From Nosema muscidifuracis (lineage: Eukaryota; Microsporidia; Nosematidae), in assembly GCA_028335825.1 (NCBI GenBank), contig JAIOKI010000019.1:1-64000 (forward strand): a DNA stretch of 64,000 nucleotides, in the 5' to 3' direction. Within the stretch, counting starts at the first letter, position 1. Every line of letters begins with the position of its first letter. The translations under genes were made by a program, and so were the position numbers. Below the pieces are notes generated by a model. That model was not told the origin of the DNA. It made no database searches and was given only the letters and a program-made list of their open reading frames with translations. Below are positions 47,520 to 61,130 of this stretch, one piece after another.

Positions 47520-48185
47520 AAGTAAAAACTTCTACATCCAATATTTGGTGACACACACCAGCATACCATAAAGGCCGTGCTTGTAGGAAGATTGGGAACC
47601 CCTTAGGATTAGTTAAAATCCATCAGTCATAATGACTGAGACCTGCGTTCAGCAGGATTTTGGGTTATCGCCTGGTTCAATACACCATTTAAGAACACAA
47701 CTCAGTTCAGCGGAATGCTACGGCATAATATGCAGCTTTGAGCCAAACCCCTCCCAGGTCAGAATTTAATTCTTTTGTTGCTAATAAATTAGCTACTTTT
47801 GTATCAGATTTTATTCTGATGAGACATGAAGTCTACACTTTTGTTGTACAATGATATATCTTTGTACAATCATTTTATCAAGAAATTCTACTCTTGCAAG
47901 TAGAGCTTTTCTTCCTGTTGGTGAAGTTTTAATGTCATTTATATTACCAATGATCATCTTAACTCGTTCTATTTTTGTTAGAGTTGATGGTACCAACTCT
48001 GTAATTTTACTCTCATAAAGAGATCTTGTCTCAGATAAGGATGGACAATCTAACAGGAAATGTTCAAGATTTTCCTGTTCTCCCTCACATAGAAAGCAAT
48101 GTTCTCTATAATACTGAAGGATTCTACGAGCATTAGCTAACGCAGAAGACCATCTAATTAAATTACATCTTACTTTGGTGTATAT
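47520..48185 (-). mobile_element. LINE copy 2, 5'-truncated 3' end at the LSU rRNA boundary
   Basis: About 666 bp matching the 3' end of copy 1 (41839 to about 42505), including the zinc-finger end of ORF2 and the whole 3' UTR. The frame of ORF2 stays open and ends HVSSE like copy 1. It is joined to LSU-side sequence at its 5' end (around 48185) and to copy 1 at its 3' end. 5' truncation is the normal result of target-primed reverse transcription. Identity of about 97 percent to copy 1 indicates a fairly recent event. Confidence 0.92.
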
Positions 48186-48237
48186 TTGATTTTTATTTGA
48201 TCAATTTACTTAAAACATATTCCTAATCACATTTCTT

Positions 48238-48514
48238 ATTAACAATCTTAACTATAAAAATTACATACACACCTACACAGTAATACAAAAAGCAGTAACC
48301 TCAAAATGTCGGCATACACCTTCATTCTTACAGTTCTGCTTAATAGAGTAGTATTCTCCCAAATGTATCTTTGAGCTACGCTTCAGGCTTAAGAGGCTTT
48401 CAGCCTTAATCGAAACGACGTAGCTAAGCAACATAACTTAATAGTTAATCGCACTACCAGTGGTCATCACTTAGAGTTCCTCTCGTACTATCAAAGTTCA
48501 CTCAAAAATACTTA

Positions 48515-48556
<42 letters not shown>

Positions 48557-48991
48557 TCTCACGTTCCTCATTACCGGGTGAACAATCCAACACTTCGTAA
48601 CATATACACTACGATGATCAGAAGAGACGACATCGAAGAATCAAAAAGCAGAGTCGCTATGATCGCTTGCCTGCTACAAGCCAGTTATCCCTGTGGTAAC
48701 TTTTCAATCACCCAATACATAATGAATGTAATTGGGATCGCTAGGCCAAGGTTTCCCTACTAAATACAGTCATATGTATAAAGTAAAGCAGATTTATTCC
48801 CTTATAATAAACTGATGGTTACCATCCATCATTCATCTACCTTAGGACAGCTGTGTTACTTTTTAACAGCTGTACCGCCCCAGCCAAACTCCCCATATAT
48901 CCAAATAAACAAATATTCAAACATACTAGTGGTTTCACAAATCATCTCCCACCTCTCTACAATATACCGAATAATTATTAGAACATACTAA

Positions 48992-49023
<32 letters not shown>

Positions 49024-49122
49024 GATATACAACAAGCCCGTTCCCTTGTCTCGTGGTTTCACAAAATTGTAAGTAGGGACAGTAGGAATCTCGTTGCTCC
49101 ATTCATGCGCGTCACCAATTAA

Positions 49123-49175
<53 letters not shown>

Positions 49176-50735
49176 ATTCGCTTACACAACTTTAACAATA
49201 AATGCACTGGGCAGAATTCACTTCTTGTAATACAAAAAGCTATGTTTTTAATAAACAGTCAGATTCCTTACATAGTAAAAGTTCTAGCATGCTAGAGCCA
49301 ATCTTTATCCCAAGGTTACAGATCTAATTTGCCGAATTCCCTTACTTACTTTAATTTAAAATATCTGTTATGATACAAAGACACCTGATGCGGTATAGGT
49401 ACGGCTACACTACTTCTTTTTTATCAAGTATATATATACAACACGTATTTCTTATCATGACAATCCATACGTACACACAGTCTAATTCATTTTTCTTACA
49501 CCGCTTATATACTGTCATCATCAAGTCGCCTTGCAGTAGTCAAGTGAAGAACTATTGATCTTCTTTGTTTTTACAATAACACCGACTCACTTCAATACCA
49601 TTGAAAACCCTAGTCTATATCTATACAAATATATTGTTACTGCCTCCAAGATCGGCTCATTTGTTTCTTCCATATACATTCACACATATACTTCAATACA
49701 AACAAATTGCACAGCTACCTAAATACTCATATAGAAACATCTCATAAAAGTAGTCATCTTCTTCCATTTTATACAATAATACATTCGGTAGGTACGTTGT
49801 AACACGTTTCTTAGCGGATTTCTACTTCCATAACAACCGCCCTACTGTCTCAATGTATTCATCATATTTATGGTATACTGTCTACTATTTAGAATATTTA
49901 ATGTTCCATAAGGTTCATCCCTTTTTGCACATCATTCTTACAATCATGTGCCCACTAGTCATACAATAGATTCATTCTGTAAACCTAATCTACAGAAGAC
50001 CATAGAATTAAAGATTTCTCATAGTCGAGACTATAACAGTGTCCTACATCTATGTCCTATATACAATGACTGCTGTCCTGAGAGACATTTCGCTGTGAAC
50101 CAGCTACCACACAGTTCGATTGGTCTTTCGCCACTATACACATCTTAAATCATCGATTTGCACGTCAGAATGATTATGGTCTTCCAATAAACTGTTGCTT
50201 ATCTTCAACCAGAACATGCATAGTTCACTGTGTTTCGGGTCTTATAGTTATAACTTGTCATATTAATAACGACTGAGCCATTATCTTGCTATAACTATAA
50301 TCTCCTTGGTCCGTGTTTCAAGACGGGTCCTTAAACATAAGGCTGCCCCACACATTTTCACAAATTCCTTCGCAGTACTTATTTGCTATCGGTATGCCAT
50401 TATATTTAACCTTAGATATCTCATTCTACCTGTATTCAGACTGCACTACCAAGCAGCCCTACTCGCTGATACTTACTATTTTATTCAACTAACGAATATT
50501 ATATTCTGTACAAATAAGTAATAAAATAGTGATTTACATCTCCAATAGGATTATAATCACGGGTTGCTTCTTGTTCACTCGCTGCTACTACAGAAATCCT
50601 GGTTAGTTTCTTTTCCTCCTTCTAATGATATGCTTAAGTTCAAAGGGTCCTCTATACACATCTGTATATATTCGGTAACAATGCTTTCGTATTCATCTAC
50701 GACCTTCATCGCTGTGGCATCCTATTGATCCCATG
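48238..50735 (-). rRNA. Large-subunit ribosomal RNA with fused 5.8S
   Basis: Minus strand. The 5' part has the 5.8S-like GATGCCACAGCGATGAAGG followed without a second spacer by GAACTTAAGCATATCATTAG, the normal LSU 5' motif, so 5.8S is fused as in all microsporidia. Other landmarks: GGCGAAAGACCAATCGAAC (about 50117-50135), GGGGAGTTTGGCTGGGGCGG (about 48875-48895) and the sarcin-ricin loop AGTACGAGAGGAAC (about 48476-48490). The exact 3' end is uncertain by about 50 bases. A LINE fragment begins about 50 bp beyond it. Confidence 0.96.
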
Positions 50736-50913
50736 TGTGGGTAAAATAATAATAATAATATATATTAGTATAATCTAATAAATATAAATATATATTAGTA
50801 TAACACATATATATAAATATATAATAGTATAACATATATATAATATATAAATTATAATCTATATATATAAAATCATTAGTATAATCTATATATATTGTAT
50901 TAACTGTTACTCG
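50736..50913 (-). other. Internal transcribed spacer between SSU and LSU
   Basis: About 180 bp almost entirely of A and T, with TATATATTAGTATAATCTAT-type repeats. It separates the SSU 3' end from the fused 5.8S-LSU. The single spacer and SSU-ITS-LSU order differ from the reversed LSU-ITS-SSU order known from Nosema bombycis and its closest relatives. Confidence 0.85.
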
Positions 50914-52150
50914 ATATGATTCTGCTAATGGTTCTCCAACAGCAACCATGTTACGACTTATATCAGATCTAATACATCTTGTTCAAGTAGTTTACACTAA
51001 TTTCACAACATATATCATCTTAGATAGCGACGGGCGGTGTGTACAAAGAACAGGGACACATTCAATTCTACTTATTTAATAAAATTTACTAGCAATTCCA
51101 AGTTCAAATATCTCTTACAAAATATTATCCCATAAAGATTCATATCTATTGTATTGCGCGTGCAGCCCAAAATGTCTGAGGGCATAACGGACCTGTTTTA
51201 ATCCTTTCCTTCCTACACTGATTGTGTCTGTCTATAAGGGTCTCACGTCTTGTTGAAATTAATCAAAACTTCACAGCATCCATTGAAAACGGCCATGCAC
51301 CACTATTATCATTCTCAAATAACATTCTCGCTGAATAATAAAATATTGGTAAGTTACCTCGCGTTGAGTCAAATTAAGCCGCACAATCCACTCCTTGTGG
51401 TATTCTTCCGTCAATTTCTTTAATTTTCAATCTTGCGATCATACTATCCCCAGAGCCAAAAAACTCGAATTTCTATTATGTAATACAAATACTCATATCA
51501 CATCGTCGGCATAGTTTACTGCTGGAACTACAATGGTATCTAATCATCTTCGATCCTCCAGCTTACGTCCTTGTTCAAAAAATACATACAAGTGTACAGC
51601 TTTCGCTTCTGTTCGTCCAGTCAGGGTCGTCACATTTCATCTCTCTCCCAACTATACAGTACACCTCATATTGCTTCTTAAAAATAAACTACGGACTTTT
51701 TAACTGCATCAATCATCATACACACTCTTGGAACAAGTATTACCGCGGCTGCTGGCACTTGATTTGCCCTCCAATTAATCACCTCATATGTTTTTACAAT
51801 ATGAAACAATATCTATTACTTCCCATAACTGCCTCAGACAAAATCCATAGGTCAAGTTTCGCCCCTGCTGCAATCCTTAGACTTAGTAGCCGTCTCTCAG
51901 GCTCCTTCTCCGGAATATTACAAAGTAATACCGTTACCCGTTACTGCCTTGTTAAGCCATTACCTTAACAACTAGCTGATAGGTCTCACTCTTACTGTAT
52001 ACAATTATCTACACTTTAACGTAGTTATCATCAATATACATAAAATAAAGTGAGTATTACTGAGCAGTCCATTTTTCAGATACTTCTTCAAAAACATGCA
52101 TGGGTTAATCTTAGGGAATAGCGTCTACGTCAGGCAGAATCAACCTGGTG
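50914..52150 (-). rRNA. Small-subunit ribosomal RNA
   Basis: Begins CACCAGGTTGATTCTGCCTG (52150 downward), contains GTGCCAGCAGCCGCGGTAAT, GGACGGGCGGTGTGTACAAA-type decoding-site sequence (as complement near 51030) and ends GTTGCTGTTGGAGAACCATT. The length of about 1237 nt is typical of the short microsporidian SSU, and the sequence recalls Nosema/Vairimorpha. The 3' end is set by the last conserved bases and may be off by a few nucleotides. Confidence 0.97.
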
Positions 52151-52640
52151 TACATACAAAATAACATATCTACATTCTAGTCAGTATTAATCTAGTCTCA
52201 GAAATCTTAATCTCTCAATCAATCAGTGCAATATAACATACGAAAACTACAACATGAGTAATAAATAATTTACATTGTGTATTATTTAATCTAGTGATAA
52301 ATTAAATTGACAAATCAGAATTAATAATTAATTGCTGATTTATGATTTTTGACAGGTTATATGTAGTGTGTTTGAATGTACTAGTATAATATATATATTG
52401 TATAAAAAGAGTTACAATCTGGTGGTTGTGTTGAACAACGGGAAGTTGATTGGAGTGTCCAGTTAAGGATTGAGAATGGTGACCATCCTGTGAACGTGCT
52501 GGGACGTTGGTTGTTGAAGTGATCGTGGTGATTACTTGTGTGAACAGTAATGTGAGACCGTAACGATGGTTTAGTTTTTGATGGGTTTTGTTCATTGAAG
52601 TTTGATCTATTTTATTGATGAGGTATGTATACAACATGTA
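52151..52640 (-). promoter_or_regulatory. rDNA upstream spacer (5' ETS/promoter region) with a GC-richer block
   Basis: Directly upstream of SSU. A small inverted repeat AAATCAG/CTGATTT (52312-52318, 52335-52341) lies here. From about 52410 to 52580 the sequence is markedly GC-richer than any spacer around it. A 111-codon frame on the minus strand crosses it but looks accidental. It probably holds the RNA polymerase I promoter and external transcribed spacer. Confidence 0.5.
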
Positions 52641-55600
52641 CTGTGTGTATATTTATTCTTTGGTAAAGATATATTAGTTTTATTTCTTTGTGATGTAGAT
52701 GGAATAGTTTTACTTGGTATCTACTATATTATTTTGTCATGTATTGTTTATAGATCTGTTATTTATTAGTAATAATCATTCTGTGAATTTGTATTGATCT
52801 TGGTATCTCATGTTATAAAAAGGTTTATGTATTTTGACACTGTACATAAGAAATAGCATTTAATTATTAATAAGAAGTAAACATTTAATTAAATTATATA
52901 TCTTTATTTTCTTTCAATGCTTTTGTTAATTTCTTCAGTATCTTTCATCAATGCCTAAAAAATACACTATCATCTTTTTTTTCAATCTCAACTCATCTAA
53001 TTATCTTAATTCTACACTTTTCTAATTTCAATATTTTAGCTTTTATCTATCGCTGTAAAATACTTTCTTAAATTTCTTTAGTTCTTCAATCTCTAATCCA
53101 TTCACCAGTATTCTGTTCATTAATCTATAATCCTTATATACTAGTACTGTTATTATCCATCATTTACAAAAATCAATCTTATTTACTTCTGTTTGTGTTC
53201 TAGTCTACTAAATTATAAAACATTCTTAATTTTTTATATTTTGTTTTTGAGACCAAATCTCATTTATTACACTTACAGCTATTTCTTAATCATCTTTGAT
53301 TTTTTTTTTCTATTTCATCCTTTTCTATATTATCTACATTTTCAACAATTCTGTTTCTTCTTATAAATATCTCTCAAGATCTTCACATTCTTACACCTTT
53401 TAATGGCATATCATAAATCAATATTCTATATTATTATAATAATATTTAAGCCATTTGACCATATTCTTCAATTTTTATTTAATGTTCCTCGTATTCACCA
53501 TATATTCATCATAAATTATTAAGGAAGATAACATAAAGATTCTCTATTTTATAATTTTTAGATTCTTTGTTACAATTTCATTATTTCTACTTAATTTTAA
53601 CGTGTCATTACTATAACAATAAATTATTGAATTATCAACATTTTCATTTAACTAAATACTTCACTTCTGCTATTTAAAAGTTTATTATATTCTCGATGTG
53701 GATTTTCTATTACTAATACTTTAGATTCTCTATCGCAATCTTAAGTTATAATAAAATTTATATCTGTCTTATTATATGATAATATTTATATTAATTTCAT
53801 ATCTACTATACCTTTCTTCAATCTATTGTTTTGATAGATATGAATTTAAATATACTTATTTAACTAACAAAGATTGAAAATATTCAGGTTAATACTGCTT
53901 ACATAATATTATATCATCATTAATCAAATTTATCCTTATATATTTTTTATAAAAGGTTTTAATCATTATTATTAGGTGTTCACTGTGTTGATTAATAACT
54001 TAAATAAAGCTTCTTTTCAGACACAGAGTAATTTCTTTTTGTTTAACTTTCAATTATATAAAAAAACTTACACCGTATTTTTTCGTTAAATTCTTATGAT
54101 AATATTGACTCATATCATATTTAAAGACATTTGTTATCAAAATTAAGGCTGTATTGATATCCTAAATTCTAAACGATACAAAATATATTTATTTCATTAT
54201 AATATGCAATTATCTTCAAGATATCTTGTTATCATAGCAATTCTTGATTTAGTTACTTGTTCTTTAAATTTTAGTATGTCATATAATTCTTTTACATACA
54301 ATACACAATAATTTAACAGTCAGAATATCAATCGTAGTTCTTAATTAATAATATTATCTGTAATATGTGACTCAAAAATTTATTCTTCTTACTTCTACAT
54401 ATTTAATGCTTCAAAACTAAAGTCACGTTCTTTTCATAATTCTTTACTCTCACACTAAAATGAGTATGTTATCTAAATATACAACTACTATTTTATAGAA
54501 GAATTTACTTTCTAAGTTATATATTATTCTATAAAATCTAACTTATTTATTCATTTTTAATGGCATTTTAAAAACTCAGAAAGATCATCGTGTATGTAGA
54601 GATGTTTTATATCTACTAGAAACCATCATTTTACAATAACTTTACATTATAGTTCACCTATATTCTACGTATCTTTGATCTTATTGTTATATGCTTGTAT
54701 TATAAGATTCATATCGACATCAGTAACTTCTAAACTTATCAGATTTTTTGATTTTTTATAATAATGTCTAAAATGTTCAACTATATTTTGGTATTTTCGT
54801 TTGTTTATGAATACAAGAAAAAATAATTATTTTTTTGTCAATTTTTTTCTATCATTTACTGACTCTTTTTATTTTCAATGGACCTTATTTTTTATTCAAC
54901 TCTTTAAATTTATTGAAATGTTTTTTTGCCATATGTTTTTTCTACATAAAAGAAAATGACTTTAGTTTTTTAACATATATTGTCAATTATAACCTCTTCC
55001 TGCATACACTTCTTACTTCTTTTTCATAATTTTAATTTTTATGTTTCTATACAAGTTGTAATTTTGTCTTTGATAATCTTTATGAGATTTTAGTAAAAAA
55101 ATTGAGTTTGATGTTTCACTTAGTGACAAATTCTATCATAAACATTACTCCTTTTCTCAGGCCCTTCATTATATTCAAACAATTTAAAAGCGGTAATCCA
55201 TAAGATTTATATCTTAATAGACATTAAAATTTGATTTTAATCCTATTCTACTCATAAATCTATTCTCAAAATTATTTATTAATGGCTTCCTGAATAGTCT
55301 AACTGCAAAATTTTCTGTCTGATATATAATTTCTTTTTTTAAGGAAAATAATCCTAAAAATGTAAATCTAAAATGGTAAAGTAATATGTTATTTCTAAAA
55401 TTATACAATACAAAGTTTTTATTTAATTTAACATTATGTTTTTTTATATAACTGTTAATATTTAATTAAATAAATAAATATAAACTTCAATAACATCTTG
55501 GTATTAAACTTATAACTTTGTTTGTTTAATATTTTAATTACTGTTAAATTATTATTTTTTTTAAATACACCTTTTAAGTAAGAGGAAGATCTAATATTCT

Positions 55601-57300
55601 GTGTTTGATGTTGATAGGCACTGGTCTATCATAAACTGATGTAAGAACAAGATCGTATAAGAACATTATTTGTTAAACCAAAATTTAATAGAGAAAATTC
55701 TTATTTGCATATCATCTCAAAGTAAATCTCTGTTCTTTGTAAATAGGCAAGAAAGGTCTAGAATTTTCAGAAGTCTCAAATTAATATTTTTTAATTCAAA
55801 TTTACAAAATCCTAGTTATTACTACAAAATCTGTTAAAATATTTCTAATTTTTAATTAATCATTTTTTCAGTGGCAATATTCAATTTCTTTCACGTGTAT
55901 TTAAGTTATTGCTGGGAGTAGAGATTAAGTAAATAAAATATACTTAAGGGCTTTTAAAAACCGATATAGATAACATATATCAGTGGATAACTTATAAAAT
56001 ATTTTATTTTAAGTAAAACCAATTAATATTTGGTTATAGTGTTGTATTATTAGTGTATCTTGAGAAGAATTGAAAATAGGAATTTAAAGACAAATTTAAG
56101 TTATTTAGAATATATTTATTAAAGTGACCTGAATTCTAATGATTTTTACTTTTAGAATACTCTGTTTCTTTTGTTCTATTTCATAAAATTAAATTGCAAT
56201 TTGTGACTTTTTTATATTATAATAAAAATATATCAACTTTTGAAGAATGAATTCAGGTAATGACAAAAATTCAACAAAGATAATTTTTTACACTATGCAA
56301 TGTTATCTTTGCGGTGCGATTTCACATTAAGTAAATCATCTTATGTAATATTGTATATTTAGCTTCTTATTTCATTTATCTACTATTGTAGAATTTTGCA
56401 TTTGTTTAACTTTAACTTCTTTGATTTTTGGTTTCTAATTAAAATGTCTTAACAATGCTATTAGTCTCTTTAATTTCACTGTATTACTCCTCAGAGACAC
56501 AAGACATACTTTTTGATTCTAATATTATGTAGTAAACAACGTGATTAAAAGCGGCTGTAATTAGTTATTCTCTAATATAGTTCTTTAACTACCTTCCTAT
56601 TACTTTGAGATATTTTCTAGGGGCTTCTTTTAGCATCCTAATTTTTTAAGAAATTTGAGGTGTTTAACTTATTAATGAAAACAGAGATAAGTTTTTTTTT
56701 CTATATATATTCGTAATTTGTTGATTCCGTTCGCTTAAACAAAAAGTCTCGTTTTTTATAAATAATAATCATATCATTTGTATTTTAAGCATATACTTAT
56801 TTCTCAATTTTGAAATTTGACCCGTTTCATCTACTTTTAGCATAAAAATATGATTTTTAATTTTATTTGCTGTAATTCTGCATATTTTTTGACTATCTAG
56901 TTCATTAGTATTACTCTTCACCATTTTGTAGTTATAAGTTGATGATTTATGTGAACTAATCCACAAAAGTATAATCAGGAAAAATTAGAAATACATTCTT
57001 TCTTATAGTCAAATAGTAATTGTGAGTGATATTCAACTCTTTTTTAAATTTGTTTTCTATAAATAAAAAATGATGTGAATAAATGAATAGAGAAAAAACA
57101 AATGTTAAAAAGAGTATATTAATGTGTAGCATTTATGGTAGGTAGCAGGTCATTACATATATATCTATATGTTGCTTTTCGTCATAGATATAAATGTCCT
57201 TTGAATGTTAATCTTTTTATGTCATGGACATTTCTCTTGTATGAGGTGTGTCTTTATGTTGGACTGCCTTGGTACTGAATTTATATATATTTTCTTACGG
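52641..57300. other. Gene-free region, pyrimidine-rich on the plus strand
   Basis: No intact gene or clear repeat. From about 52900 to 56700 T exceeds A and C exceeds G on this strand, as would be left by eroded minus-strand coding sequence. I could not match any piece to a known protein with confidence. Confidence 0.45.
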
Positions 57301-58780
57301 TAAAAAAATTAATATAAAATAACTTCTAGAATATCAATTTAAGAAATATCAAGTTAGTCGTTATGAAATTGTTGAATAATACCACAATTAAGCTTTTTTA
57401 ATTCTTTTCATATGAGTTTTTTCTCAATATTTATACTATTTTAAAAATTATTATAATAAAAAGAAAAAAATGAGGCATTAAGATGTATAAGTTTACAAAT
57501 ATGCAAAAAATGAGAAAACATAACTTAAAGAATATTTTACTAACAAAAATATCAAAATAAAGTTGACTCACGGATAAAAATGGAAAGCAAATATTTTGAA
57601 AAAAAGGAAATTATTATAAATAGTAAATAGAACTGATATAGATAGATTTTTCTAGAATTTCAGTATGATATGTTGAAATATTATTGCTTAAATACAACTA
57701 TAAAGCAATAAATATCAATAGATGAAATTATTCAAGTCAATATTTTTCATATTAAGCAAGCCACAAGTGCACCTATTCACAGCAAAAGTAAAATACATTT
57801 TACGGAAATATTATTTATTTTGGTCTTATCTTTCATAAAAATTAAGGTTTAAAGATAAATAAATTCATACCATTTAAAAAAGCAATAAGTGTAAAAACAT
57901 AAAATGTAAGAATATGATAATAATAACGTGGCATATTTGTATTGAATGAAAATAAAGAGTTTTTAATTGTCAAAGTAAGAAACTATAAGCTTTGTAATTG
58001 TTAATACAATAAAATTAGTGAAAATGTAAGAGTTTTAAATTTTAGGTATTTACTGTGAGTCAGTAAATATGTATAAAGCATAACTATTTCTTATGTAATT
58101 GCAATGAAAGGTATATCAATCAACTGAAATAAAAACTATAGAGCTGAAACAAGACATATTTACAATCTAGAGCACTAAATATGACAATAAAAATCAAGAA
58201 AAAGCTACTTAGATAGAGGAATTTATGAGTCCCAAAAAAATTTACTCCTAAATAGTTAGTTAAAAGAGCTATAATTTAAGAAAAATACTATAGTATTGAC
58301 TAAAAAAATGATTTTTTATAAAAATTTTTATCAAAACTAAGGATGATTAATTCAGCACAAAATCTATCTAAAACTAAAGCTTACATGAGCAGATACAACA
58401 TATATCCACAAAAAAATAATTAGCATATTAATATAAACATCATATTACAAGAGTGAGTATAGTAGAGTATTACTTGAGTTTTGGATGCTTTACTGGCTAC
58501 AACGCTACAAATACTTAATTAAATATATTTTAAGAAGTTTTGGTGTCTTGTCCTAAAATAATTCATTCTCTTGAATTTTCCTTGCTGAAAATATTTTTGA
58601 ATTTTCTTGATAATTTTTCATAGGATAAAATTATCTAAAGAAGAGTAAAAAAAAACTTAATCAAATTTCGACAAAACAACATCAATAACTTGTACTGATA
58701 AAATAGAACATGAACCATACAAGAATACAAATAATAAATAATTTGTAGACCCAACTCTCTTAATTAACATATCCTTTTTA
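57301..58780. other. Gene-free region, purine-rich on the plus strand
   Basis: The strand bias reverses here (A over T, G over C). No gene is seen. It leads into the plus-strand LINE relic. Confidence 0.45.
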
Positions 58781-61130
58781 ATGGCAATTTTAGATGACAA
58801 GTCTCTGGAGGATCGGCTTATTAAAGCCTACAAAGTAATCTTGAGTTATGAATACATGCATATGCAAAGAGGGACTGAAATAAAGTAAAGATGTTTTGTA
58901 AAAAATTAAGGAGTCCATTTCTAAGACTATGATAAAATAGTACAAAAGATAATCGTCGACGAGGCAGGGAACCCAAGAAGATTAAGATAATGGAAACTCC
59001 TATAAACATATAAAATGAAGTCTCATCGAATAATATATTTATACAAGGGAAGATTGATAAATACTTTAGTGAAGCATGGCATAAGATTAAGAATAAAAAA
59101 ATTGATAATGCAAAACGATCACAAAAAATATGCTCAGTTTACTGGATACAAAAATACCAGAATCTATTAGTTTAGCAATAGGATTTTTTTACACAACTAT
59201 ACCGTGAAAGACAACAGCGTATGTGACCAAAATATTTCAATTATCTAAAATAAGTTACCAGAAGCACACGCACAAAGAAAGGAAAAAAGTAGTTGTAAAA
59301 AAAGCACACTAAAAATAACTGGAGATGAAAGACAAGGAAAGTATAATATTCATTGCAGAATATTTTGAAGGTAAAATATCTATTATGCAAAAATCAGATG
59401 TGTACAAGACGCCAAAGAACAAGCTCCACAAATGTAGCACTCAGTATAGGCCACGTATATATGTAAAAAATGTTTATGATTCTGTAAGACACAAATATCA
59501 CATGAAGTGTATCAAATTGATAGATGACTTTATAGAGAACATAAGAAGAAACTTGAGTTTAGAAATTATATCCAGTAATGAAAAAAACAATTAACAAAAG
59601 ATTTAAAAAAGAAATTCTATGGGATGATAGTTTATCTACGCTTTTATTTGTATTATATATGAATTCATTAAGCAAAATGCTAAATGGTATCTATCAAAAA
59701 ATTAAAATTTAATCTGAGTATGTGTAGTTCTCGTGCAACCACTTCTTGTTTTAGATTACCTTGAAATTTTGACAGGTAATGATAGGGAATTTAAGGAAAT
59801 GGTAAAAGAACTCCAAACGTATTTTAAGGTAGTAGAACTTGAATGAATAGAAATCTGCAACCAATAACTAAAAGTATATAGAGAGTGCTAAACTTTTAGA
59901 AAGACATGAGACCATCAAACATTTGATATTATTGAAGATTCAGAAGAAAGAATTACTATTGTCACAAAGAAATGAAAAATACGTAGAACAAAGCTGAATT
60001 CTAAAACTTTTTAACGCAGATAATGAAAATTCAATCTCACTAATTAGCTATGATATTGGCATTGACCAAACCTGATGAACTTAGAGAACTCGACGAAGTA
60101 TTCTGGAATATTCTAACCAAAAACCACATATACAAACACTCAGAGTTTTAAGAAGGACTGTACATGACTACAAAAGAATTAGATGGAGGTCAGAAAAATG
60201 TAGATCACAAGAGTGAGAGAATACTGCTCCTATTTTTTAATGCTTAAGAAAGTAAAAAAAATTATAAGACTCGGAAAACCAGCAATGAAGATTAAAGAGA
60301 AAATAATACTCATCTGACTAGAAAAAACCTTTTTTTAATAAAGAAGTATTAGTTAGATGTAAAGTTTGTGTCTTAAATTTTATATAACCTTTGGAAAGAA
60401 ACTCTATATAGCAAGATTAGTAAAAAATAATTACGCAAAACTATATAGATACAAATTAGACCCTCTAGTAAGTATAAAGAACTCCGCTATCTGGCTGACA
60501 AAGGGAAAATATAACCTAAAAATTTGTTCTTTGCGGAAAAAATAATGTGTCAACTGTTGTTAAAAATATAAGACAGTTAACCATAAGGAAACCCAGCGAG
60601 ATAGGATGTTAGCATATGAAGTGACATTACAAGAAATTAAGGTGCATACACTTGTAGATATACAGGAAAATAATAAACCAATATGTATATAAGTGTGTTT
60701 CGACAAAGTATGTATAGTGGATTGAGAAGACAAAGAGCGATAAAAAATAACATAAACCGAAAATATTTATTAATAATAAATCAGGAGGAAGTTAAGAAAA
60801 AACATAAATATGATATGTTACTGAATCACATTACATCACTATATAAATTTGAATCGACAAATAATTTCGTATGTGGTGGTATTTGATGAAATTGGAACAA
60901 ACTATTGCCGACAATATAGAACTGAGCTCAAGTTAGATAGATAAACAGAAACGTATATCCTATAAGGGTTTTCAAGATGACTTTAGAAAGCTTGAAAATG
61001 AACAATCACCGTAAAATGAATATGAACTTCGGAGGTATTGGAGAGTTAGAAAAGCATAATGATTAAGAAGAGGCGAAACTTTGAGTTTTATGAACGTGAA
61101 AGACTAAAATAAAATTTACACAAACAATAG
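58781..61130 (+). pseudogene. Decayed LINE relic: reverse transcriptase of the zinc-finger/restriction-like-endonuclease type
   Basis: Pieces in order: an ATG-led stub MAILDDKSLEDRLIKAYKVI at 58781; RT motif A region VKNVYDSVRHKYHMKCI (about 59460-59520); motif B region DDSLSTLLFVLYMNSLS (about 59619-59670); motif C region PLLVLDYLEIL (about 59740), where the catalytic double aspartate is lost; IWLTKGKYN and CVNCC...KTVNH...RDRMLAYEV (60480-60630), a zinc-finger remnant; and KKKHKYDMLLNHITSLYK (about 60795-60848). These match, from memory, one microsporidian RT family with a C-terminal finger and endonuclease tail. Many in-frame stops and deletions show a dead copy. Same family as the relic at 18450-19180. 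Confidence 0.75.

Noticed and set aside
52302-52637. 111-codon ATG-led frame on the minus strand upstream of SSU rRNA
   Set aside because: It lies in the rDNA spacer, has no CCC signal and no protein-like features beyond low complexity.
55214-55408. 64-codon minus-strand frame in the gene-free arm
   Set aside because: No start signal, no family recognised, isolated among stops.
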